Assembly: GCA_032718475.1 (NCBI GenBank)
Contig: JAUCBJ010008778.1
Span: forward strand, 1-24,953
Reading direction: 5' to 3'
DNA: 24,953 nt
Source: Nemertoderma westbladi
Lineage: Eukaryota; Xenacoelomorpha; Nemertodermatida; Nemertodermatidae
A program made the position numbers and the translations under genes. The notes under the pieces are model-generated. The model had not been told where the DNA came from. It searched no databases and was given only the letters and a program-made list of their open reading frames with translations. Shown one piece after another: positions 17,700-24,953 of the stretch (the first letter of the stretch is position 1; each line of letters opens with the position of its first letter).

Positions 17700-18760
17700 A
17701 GAAATGAAACAAATAAGTTGCTCTCTTTCCAAAAAGGGCATTATATCATCTTTTCGTAGATTCTCATTGAACTGGATTGCTGCAATGCTATACAATGTAA
17801 TTATATTGAATTGCATCAGGGATCCTGTTGAGAGACTGTTAAGTTGGAACCAAAATGGGTTCTGTAAAGGTCGTGAGACTGTTGAGCCCATTTGGCACTT
17901 AGAAGAATAATTGAAGAGTTATCAACATAGAAACCCAGACATTTGGCTGTTATCATTATTGAATTCTTTGAGGCACATTTAAGGCATGCTTGCAGCATAT
18001 GGGATTCCTGGGGAAATTATTGTTGCTATCAGATCTTGTACATATTTTCCAAAACATTTGTGTCCACTGCTGAGCTGATGGTGATACAGATCCATTCGAT
18101 GACATATGGGGAGTCCTTTAGGGTGACACAGACCATTATTGTTCATAATTGTGGTGGATTATGTTCTATGCATGTCCTTTGACCATCATATCAAGATGGG
18201 GTGATAGTAATACTTCATTATGGATCAAGAAGTCAAGGAAATCCAGTCTAGTACCTTACTGATATAGACTTTGCTGATGATGTACGAATACTGTCAGAAT
18301 CAGTAGATGGCCAAAATGCTCCTCTGATCATTGGGGGCAGGCTGCTTCTAGTGCCGGTCTTTTTGTAAACTCCAAGTAGACAAAATTTTGACCGTTAACT
18401 TTGACAGTCTTCAGGAAATGTCTGATTGTATGAGCATAAACTCCAAGGATGGCATGTTGAGCATGACAATGACTTCTGCTATGCTACTACTACTACTGTA
18501 ATCAGTCTGCTGCATTGAAGCTGCACAGTGAGATTGCTCTGCCGGCTTAGAAATAAATTTGTGCTACCACCATGAGCATGTCAATGACTCATGCTACTTG
18601 GGTCTGGAAGTATATCTGGAAGTCAAGTAAAGACCTTCGGAGGGGTAGACTTGGGCAGCATTGAATAGTCTGTCAAGGATTTGGAAGTCCCATAAAATAA
18701 AATAGAACCACTCACTTCACATTGACCAGCTCCCGTCCACGGATACAAGGCCTTTTTACA
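17700..18760 (+). mobile_element. Decayed non-LTR retrotransposon (LINE) reverse transcriptase
   Basis: Parts of a LINE reverse transcriptase follow in order across several frames. They are SKKG near 17728, NWIAAMLYNVIILN with IRDPVERLL, then WNQNGFCKGRETVEPI at about 17845 (the conserved NQxGFRxGRST motif). Next come IIIEFFEAHLRH (fingers/palm I/DF.KAF.S motif, first catalytic Asp replaced by Glu), AAYGIPGEIIVAI, and TDIDFADDVRIL with the catalytic FADD box at 18270-18281. The C-terminal end is LNSLSRIWKSHK near 18660-18690. Many stops and frameshifts show it is dead. It resembles the LINE group whose C-terminus reads RRLxFAGHC...LVLW, also present in minus-strand copies at 20.5 and 24.6 kb. 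A second LINE end is inserted at 18483-18572. Confidence 0.85.
18483..18572 (-). mobile_element. LINE 3' end nested inside the older LINE, with target-site duplication
   Basis: Starting at CTACTACTACTACTG and reading toward GCCGGCTTAG and TGTGCTACCACC, this ~90-base piece matches the 3' termini of the minus-strand LINE copies at 20464-20565 and 24601-24690 (CTGCTGCATTG, TGCCGGCTT, GTGCCACCAC). It interrupts the plus-strand reverse transcriptase. The host sequence TGAGCATG.CAATGACT is duplicated on either side (18458-18482 and 18573-18597, about 21/25 identical), as expected of LINE target-primed insertion. The boundary at the (TAG)n tail defines the 3' end of this LINE family. Confidence 0.75.
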
Positions 18761-18777
18761 TAGGATCCCGGTAGGTG

Positions 18778-18870
18778 TAAGTAATATTGTGCAACACATC
18801 ATACATAATATTGTTTATTTTATAAGTAATATTGTGCAACACATCATCCATAATAATCCTGTTTATTTTA
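18778..18870. repeat. Tandem duplication, about 45 bp x 2
   Basis: Copies at 18778-18822 and 18823-18870 share TAAGTAATATTGTGCAACAC and GTTTATTTTA. They differ by a three-base insertion and a few substitutions. Confidence 0.8.
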
Positions 18871-20101
18871 AAACTTTACGAAACTAAGTATTAAGAAACT
18901 TTACATTTTTCCGGATATATAGATCATTAAACAATTCGATAGGACTTTATCATATTAGTTTAATCATATAGCTAGTATTACATCAATTAATAGTATTATT
19001 TTATGTTCAACCTACTCCATTACTATATTTTTGATGAACACTGTCTGAGCCATGACACGACCTTGTGATATATATGGTAATCTCCAGGCTTGAACAGATA
19101 TGGTTGGCCAATGGCTAGCCCAGTAAAATAACCTTCTTCCATTCTAGACTAAAATTGAAACATAGCTGTACTTGGAATGTTTATGACTGACCATGTGATT
19201 TGGGCAGCATGAAGTAAAATATTACACATTTTACAGAAAAAAACAAATTCTAATTATTTTCCATTGTAAAAATTTACTTACTGAAAATGTTTCAAATATT
19301 ATGTCACTGTTTCCCGCCACCTAAACTTTCTAATACAAAAATGTAAAGTAAAGTATACAGTCATATTATTACTGTAAAAATCAAATTGGTAGCCATGGGA
19401 TGGTGGTTATTGGATCCAGACTGCTTATTCCCCAAAGAGCCCTCCCCAGGATGAGCCGGCAGTAGCCAAAACAGATGCTGCATTGCCCAGCAGAATGGTC
19501 ATGACGATACACGGTAGTAGGAATGTTAATTAATATGTATTTACCTTATTTTGTGATAGAATATTGATGGATGATATTTTGTCGTATAATTGGAGACTGT
19601 ATAACAGTAGTGTAATCAAACCACTGATGAGAGAACCTTGACGAAGTCCCATACAAAAACAACAATTTGAGATAATCTCTTTGTTTGGCATAATGATATG
19701 AAAACCAAGGTAAATATTATAATATTAAAAGGTAATAAATAAATAATACCAAATGAGTGTTACAAATTATTACAGTATCATAATAAATAATACATTTCGT
19801 GTTTTATGTTAAATATAACTCTATTTATGTAGGATAATTATTATTTATTTATGTAGGATAATTATTATTATGTGACGAATTAGAATCTACAAGATCTTTT
19901 AAGCTTTACTGTTACTGAAACCATTCCGAAGGGCAGTTATTATCCAAAATAATTGTCATGGAAGTTAAACATATGCACAATTTTAATGAGAATTTACTAA
20001 CACTTCTTGTCCATCATATGAAGTTTTGATATAATAAATTAATTTCAACTGTACAAACGGAAGTCAAATATTTAATGGTAAGTAGTGTATATAAATATTT
20101 A
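18871..20101. other. Gene-free AT-rich stretch
   Basis: No protein-like frame. A short GC-richer tract at 19420-19515 contains GCCGGCAGTAGCC and GATGCTGCATTGC, which may be a relic of the LINE 3' end, too short to call. TTTATGTAGGATAATTATTAT is duplicated near 19825-19870. Confidence 0.4.
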
Positions 20102-20167
20102 GGATTCAATCTGTAAATATTAAGGGTTCAATCTGTAAATATTAAGAGTTCAATCTGTAAATATTTA
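20102..20167. repeat. Tandem repeat, 22 bp x 3
   Basis: Units at 20102-20123, 20124-20145 and 20146-20167 have the core TTCAATCTGTAAATATTAA with changes only in the first bases and the end. Confidence 0.9.
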
Positions 20168-20242
20168 CATGGTTAAAAATTCAATAATTAATATTCAAAA
20201 TACAGTTTGTAACAAAATTTGTAAATAGTTACACAATTACAT

Positions 20243-21250
20243 CATGACCCGTAATATAGTGTCATTTTCTGATGACATGAACCACACCCCACAAATTTTT
20301 CTATAAATCTTTATCATATTGCTTTAAATTTGAAACACAACTAGTTCATCTCACCGTGGCGTGGTTGGTACCATGAAGCCGGAATTTTAGATTTTGCCTT
20401 TAAATCTTTTTTATAAGCGTTTTAAAAAAGTGCTTCACATTAGTAGTAATTATTAGCATAATTCTACTACAATCGGCATGCTGCATTGCAGCTGCATTAT
20501 ATATATATTACATATATATTAAGAATGTTGTGCCGGCTTGCTGACCAAATTGTGCCACCACAATTCCCTATCACCCATGACATTTGCCACATCATCTGCA
20601 TCTTCAAGGCCAGTGTCCTTTAAAATGCGTCTGAATAAAGTCATGTGCTCTCCACCATGCATATTCACTCCATGAGGCCGCCAAAGCACAAGATTATGCA
20701 CTGTCCTCACAGTGAAAGCAATGTCCTGCAAAGTGGAGGCGGCTTTGTTATAGTGTCAAGCTTGGGGGAACCAATGAGATACCGCCAATGTTATATAGTG
20801 TCTGATTGGAGATGTATGCATTGTACTTGACACAGTGAACCCGATGTATCATTCTTGTGAATGTGCCATCCAGAGATTTGGTGTCCTCAGCAGTTAGAGC
20901 CCGGCATGGACTCCCATATAGGAGTACTGGAACTACTGCTGCTCAGATAATCGGACCTTAAGTTTCCGATATATTCTATGTGACTTCCAAATCCTGGAAA
21001 GCCCATTCAAGGTTGTCAGTCCATGCCATTCCCTTACGTTTTCGAAGGCTGACTTCCAGATCCATGATCCCAGGTAACGGAAGTCGTCCACATGCTCAAA
21101 CATACCATCCTTTGAGCTTATGCTCATCCTGTCAGAGACTTGATGAGGACTTTCAAAAAAAAGAAAAAATTTAAAGGCAAAATGCTGGCTTCATGGGGAC
21201 AATGACGGTGATCCGTGTTATCAGAAAATGACACTATATTCTGGGTCATG
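20243..21250. mobile_element. 1,008-bp unit with terminal inverted repeats enclosing a LINE fragment (block copy C)
   Basis: The left end (20243: CATGACCCGTAATATAGTGT, continuing CATTTTCTGATGACATG) is repeated in inverse orientation at the right end (to 21250: the complement reads CATGACCCAGAATATAGTGT, continuing CATTTTCTGATAACACG). Similarity resumes inside both arms with CATGAAGCC.G.ATTTT and TTTTGCCTTTAAAT. The arms are thus about 40 bp of near-identity plus a second inner match. Between them lies a minus-strand LINE 3' portion (20464 to about 21135). The same left arm plus LINE end, in the same order, recurs at 23990-24890. Candidate explanations are a DNA-transposon or foldback element that captured a LINE, or a LINE inserted between two inverted repeat copies. 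No clear target duplication was seen. Confidence 0.6.
20464..21135 (-). mobile_element. LINE C-terminal reverse transcriptase and 3' end (decayed)
   Basis: On the minus strand, in order from 21127: SSKDGMFEHVDDFRYLGSWI (typical LINE thumb-region motif), LNGLSRIWKSHRIYRKLKVR, LLYG with SLDGTFTRMIHRV, FAGHC, then LVLWRPHGVN...ILKDTGLEDADD and DRELWW. These are the ordered C-terminal landmarks of a LINE reverse transcriptase. The tail ends at the CTACTAC motif near 20464. Frameshifts and stops are present. It is 5'-truncated at about 21135, losing the catalytic domain. Confidence 0.85.
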
Positions 21251-21368
21251 TTGTATATAAATATTTCTTGGTAAATATTTATGGTAACGGATAAATATTA
21301 TATTATAATTATAATGTAATATTTAAGGTAACGGATAAATTGCTTACTTATTGCTTGTTATACATGGT

Positions 21369-21442
21369 ATACAATTGGTTATGGTAAATATATATATATA
21401 CAATTGGTTATGGTAAATATATATACAATTGGTTATGGTAAA
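21369..21442. repeat. Imperfect tandem repeat, ACAATTGGTTATGGTAAA x 3
   Basis: The 18-base core occurs at 21371, 21400 and 21425, separated by TA-repeat spacers of different lengths. TATGGTAAAT/GGTAA words continue to about 21490. Confidence 0.8.
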
Positions 21443-21799
21443 CAACATTTAAGGGTAAGCATAAGTATTGATGAAATATTTATGGTAAATCTATTAAATT
21501 TTTAAATATTTATATTTTTTAAATAAATATGCAAATTTAAAATTTTTCAAAATTAATGGTTAATATTGCTACCACTAGAAGTTAATTTTTAACAATTCTA
21601 GAACATTGATTCAGAAGTACCCATGCGATGTGTGCACTTGCTGATGATTGTAGTTGAATTAGCAACAAGTGATATAGTTAAATGAAACTATCTACCACAA
21701 CCCAGTGCACATGTAGTTCCATAGAATGTATCCACGGTATATTGATTCACTGCCTTTAATTTAAGAAATCGATGACAGAAAATCTTCACTCATTTCGGC

Positions 21800-22162
21800 C
21801 TATCGCATGCATACCAGCCTTCCACGGGAGTAAGATAATTTATCAAAAGGTTTGGAAAGTGGGAGGATGGGAAGGACAGGCCTGTTTGGCACGAACAAGC
21901 GTCGTCTACTATTGGGCAACCGTTGCAGATAAGGTGTCCTGTTATGGGACGTTGTTAGTTTGGCATGGGCTGTACCGGGTGCGCTTTGTGTGACACACCT
22001 GCTGGTAACACAAATAACCTTGCTATACTCGGCACTAGCAAGTATCTCTCCGCCATGAAATAATAGGCATTGATCGCGATTCCACAGCGTATTTACAAAA
22101 AAACGATTCTCGTATCGTGGCATGACAAGCTTGGCTACACTGTTTGTAAATGTCAGTGACAT
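21800..22162 (-). CDS. Possible small gene or first exon, 120 aa
   Basis: An uninterrupted minus-strand frame from ATG at 22162 to TAG at 21800-21802, in a stretch with markedly higher GC and CpG content than its surroundings (about 21800-22160). The peptide contains NRFFVNTLWNRDQCLLFHGG and a basic NSRRRLFVPNR region. No domain is recognised. An internal donor-like site (GGCTG|GTATGC near 21812) would let it be a 5' exon. The plus strand also has a 73-codon frame here, so coding on this strand is not secure. An alternative is a CpG-containing promoter region with a chance frame. Confidence 0.3.
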   Translation of the reverse strand: MSLTFTNSVAKLVMPRYENRFFVNTLWNRDQCLLFHGGEILASAEYSKVICVTSRCVTQSAPGTAHAKLTTSHNRTPYLQRLPNSRRRLFVPNRPVLPILPLSKPFDKLSYSRGRLVCMR

Positions 22163-22345
22163 CCTGTGTAATAAGATATTGATATAAATGGAAGTAAGTG
22201 CGCGTTAATTCTCATTAGGCATGGTTGAAGCATTCGTACAAGCCTTTTGTCATTGCCTGGAATTACTGCAACTCACATTCGAAGTTATATATAAATGGTT
22301 ATGCTGGTGAACTTCAGTAATGAGGAACATAAGAGATTGATGGGG

Positions 22346-22399
22346 AGGGGTGGGGGTATTTGTTATGAACTTAGGGGTGGGGGTATTTGTTATGAACTT
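22346..22399. repeat. Tandem duplication, 27 bp x 2
   Basis: Two identical copies of AGGGGTGGGGGTATTTGTTA plus seven more bases at 22346-22372 and 22373-22399. Confidence 0.85.
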
Positions 22400-23168
22400 A
22401 AGAGTTATATAAATAATATATCGTTTATTGGTGATTATTTTGTAATCATTACAATGCTCCAACCCCCAACTACTGATACTACTTACTTGATGCATGATGT
22501 GGAGTAACATTTGCGACTTGGGATGGTAAAAATGTTGATTGGCTTTATACATTTTAATTATAATAATTTTGTTTGTTGATTATAATTGGAGAGGTGTCTT
22601 GTAATTCACCCATAATATAAATTATATTTAAGGTTAATTATCAATACATACCATACATATCACTTTCATTTAAATATGTGAGTGAAATAAAGTATTCGCT
22701 GATTGAGTCAGCTATGGAAGATTGCCTGTATAGAAGTTTGAGGGATCCATCCAGGAACCGTGGACAACCTGGTGGCTCCATCACTGATTTATTTATATGA
22801 ATGTATAATATTATGGGTGATATTAAGCAAGGTTACCCACAACATAACTAACTACATCGAAAAATTTACATAGCTAGTATTTCCTTTTTTTTATTTAGGA
22901 TGTTATTATTTATTTTATATTATGATCAACCTAAATTATATTAATATTAATAATTAAATAATGTAAACAATAAGATATTATAGTGGTCGGTGCTTGTCCC
23001 AACAATTCAAATAACCCATCCTATTCTTCTTGCTATAAAGTTCCAGTTCTTTGCAACTGTCTTTTATGTCCATCGCCATTAACAGATTGCTTTGCTATTG
23101 GCCCTTCTGTCAGTCTGCCCTTCCTTCTTCCTTCATATATATAGTCCAGGTGCCGGAAGAGGTGCAAT
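22400..23168. other. Gene-free stretch
   Basis: AT-rich, with no protein-like frame until the GC-rich retrotransposon piece begins at about 23169. The composition boundary there is sharp and probably marks the insertion edge. Confidence 0.4.
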
Positions 23169-23786
23169 CTAGATGCCTAGGATATCGAATAGGCCCTCTG
23201 ACGGAGATTCAACTGTACCGAGGACTGCGGCCGAGTTCCCAACGAGTATTGCGACCGCGATGCGCTGAAGCAGGAAACGATGAGAGCGAGGATCCTGTGT
23301 TGATAAATGTATCCTCCTACCGACCTCCTTCAGGAAAACTTCCGTTGCCGGACCGGGGCGACCAAACGTTTCAAAGGCGACTGGCGTGAACAGGAAACCC
23401 TGGTCAATAAGCTCCTGATATTTCCTGATCTTGAGGGTTTCCTGGTTTTCAGCAGCACGTCCGCCGGTATGTATGCTTGTTGCCAGGTGGCTTTGGGCGA
23501 GTGGGTGTACAACCGTGGCGTCCCATGTCAGCGTTTTGCCCCTGGACCAAGGGACTAGGGACATACCGTCTACTCGTTTGCCATCCCCTCGGCATAGACC
23601 CGGTGGTTCTAGGATGGATGGTACGTCACAGCTAGCCAGTGCCCGCTTTACGATCTCATTGATCATTGTGTGGCGAGGCAACCGGCCAGCGCTTCGTTGG
23701 CACGAGAGTCCGTGTAGGACTACATAGATGATTGTGTAACATAGTAATATTCTCCAGCATAACCAAGGTATGTGGGATACTAACAC
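23169..23786 (-). mobile_element. Retrotransposon polyprotein C-terminal domain, PD-(D/E)xK nuclease-like (5'-truncated, uninterrupted frame)
   Basis: A 205-codon minus-strand frame. From about residue 23 (position 23720) it matches a domain often found after reverse transcriptase in invertebrate mobile-element proteins. Landmarks are CQRSAGRLPRH, ASCDVPSILEPPGLCR, DGKRVDGMSLVPW, GKTLTWDATVVHPLA, KIRKYQEL, FTPVAFETFG, EVGRRI and LLQRIAVAILVGNSAAVLGT. The spacing DG...W...GK.L.WD.TV with Asp at residues 73 and 89 resembles the PD-(D/E)xK nuclease core. That assignment is from memory of the family. The first ~22 residues are AT-rich and are probably flanking sequence. No stop or frameshift occurs across ~180 codons and GC is near 55%, so this is a young, 5'-truncated insertion or a conserved exon. 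No reverse transcriptase is present upstream on this strand. Confidence 0.75.
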
Positions 23787-23989
23787 TTACTGTTGGTATA
23801 TATTTTGGGCCAATTAAAACATGCTGTTCTGGTGGTAATAAACTCTATTGAAATTGGTGAGGCTGTGTTATTGTAACCCTAACTAAGGCTCTTCATCTTC
23901 ATGCGTCTAATTAAAACCGAATATGATCAAGTCTCGATACTAAACATAGCTACCACCTGGCTGGAAAAAGGGCAAATAACAATAAAAAT

Positions 23990-24600
23990 TCGTATATGGT
24001 GTCATTTTCTGATGACAGGGACCCACCCCCACATTTTTATACTTGAATGTTTGAAATGATTGCTTGAAATTTGAAACATTATTTTAGCTCACTATTCTAG
24101 TTCACGATATGACCCACATGAAGCCTGAATTTTCGATATTAACTTCATAATATTTTTATAAGCATTTTAAAAAAGTTTGTGAACTCACACCCTTTGCATC
24201 GTGGTAATTCTTCATATTAATCGTGATTTTTTAAATATCATTAGAAAGGAATATCATATTGCGTTGCAATGTCTGTGTTTCATTGAAAAACATCTGATAT
24301 ACAGGCATGCAAAGATTGCTAAAATTATCATTCGCTGGAGGACATTTATCCTATTTAATAAATACACAACGTTCTAAAAGCGATTATTTATCCCAAGAGT
24401 AGGTGGGTAACAACAGTATGCATAAGCAATACCTCTCCATTGCATAGCTACACATTCCTAAACGAAATTTTCTGATCATTGTGTATTTGTGTTACATACA
24501 CGACAATTTACTGAGAACAAGTATCCTCCCAACCCCATAAATATGTTAACAATAACACTAGGCCCTGTATATACATACATTCGTGTATTACTTAAAGTTT
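23990..24600. repeat. Dispersed repeat block, copy D (longest)
   Basis: Starts CGTATATGGTGTCATTTTCT and continues GATGACA as in copy C. It is followed by the CCCCCACATTTTT, TTGAAATTTGAAACATT, CATGAAGCCTGAATTTT and AGCATTTTAAAAAAG words of the family. It then extends through GGCATGCAAAGATTGC and TATTTAATAAATACACA, shared with copy A. It leads directly into the LINE 3' end at 24601, as in copy C. Confidence 0.65.
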
Positions 24601-24890
24601 ACTACTACTACTAGGATCGGCATGCTGCATTGCAGATGCATTTTTAAGAATGCTGTGCCGGCTTGTCGACAAAATTTCGCCGCCACAACTCCCTATCACC
24701 CATGACATTTGCTAGATCATCCGCATCTTCAAGGCCAGTGTCCTTTAAGATGCGTCTCAAGAAAGTCATGGGCTGTCCACCATTCTTATTCACTCCATGA
24801 GGCTGCCAAAGCACAAGATTATGCACTGGCTGGCTGGTCCTCACGGCGAAAACAATGACCTGCAAAGCGGTGGCGACTTTGTTCTAGTGT
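24601..24890 (-). mobile_element. LINE C-terminal fragment and 3' end
   Basis: On the minus strand: FAGHCFRRED, then LVLWQPHGVNKNGG, FLRRILKDTGLEDADDLAN and DRELWRR. These are the same C-terminal landmarks as at 20.5 kb, with fewer changes. The open stretch covers 73 codons (24644-24865), and FAGHC lies in a neighbouring frame just upstream. It ends at (TAG)n (24601-24612). It continues at least to about 24890 near the window edge, so its 5' limit is unknown. Confidence 0.85.
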
Positions 24891-24953
24891 CACTTCATAG
24901 CATATCGAACTATACACAACAGACAGCTCTATCAGTTACTTATGATAACAGAA

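Noticed and set aside
20102-20167. CRISPR-like array
   Set aside because: The 22-bp units are directly abutting with no spacers; this is an ordinary minisatellite, and the genome is eukaryotic.

Overview
This is an AT-rich window (roughly two thirds A+T by eye) from an animal-like nuclear genome, most likely an invertebrate. Four things support this: a spliced gene with canonical GT/AG introns, a tRNA-derived SINE with target-site duplications, several decayed non-LTR retrotransposons, and many short tandem duplications. There are no operons, Shine-Dalgarno sites or bacterial/phage gene clusters. I cannot name the species.

Layout. 1-660: a compact, GC-richer island with the end of one open frame and a complete 177-codon frame overlapping it as TAATG; it looks foreign (virus- or transposon-like), family unknown. 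2514-3780: a decayed gene whose second half carries the His and Asn-Cys-Asp-His signature of LRAT/PLAAT-type (NlpC/P60-fold) acyltransferases, broken by two in-frame TGA codons and a frame change at a run of seven Gs. 5296-5594: a tRNA-derived SINE flanked by a 9-bp duplication. 5845-6616: coding-like sequence that changes frame repeatedly (Cys-rich start, Ser/Thr-rich stretch with one membrane segment, beta-strand-like tail), probably a pseudogene. 8128-12121 (minus): the best host gene, three exons with exact phase agreement, encoding a 302-residue membrane protein. Its second intron holds an intact 123-codon plus-strand frame (9346-9717) rich in amphipathic helix. 13944-14682: two ~190-bp direct repeats flanking a Glu/Arg/Gly-rich frame with a 45-bp minisatellite. 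15657-16665: fragments of a Cys-rich/acidic/zinc-finger-like pseudogene. 17700-18760: a decayed LINE reverse transcriptase (WNQNGF and FADD motifs) with a second LINE 3' end nested in it. 20243-21250: a 1,008-bp unit with inverted ends enclosing a minus-strand LINE 3' portion. 23169-23720 (minus): an uninterrupted C-terminal retrotransposon domain resembling a PD-(D/E)xK nuclease. 23990-24890: a second copy of the repeat block plus LINE 3' end.

How it fits together: the only convincing functional host gene is the minus-strand membrane protein; the small intronic frame and the 1-660 island are possible genes. Most of the rest is repeat sequence and decaying coding sequence, with nested insertions that give a relative order of events. 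No defence system, CRISPR array, rRNA or intact tRNA gene was seen.
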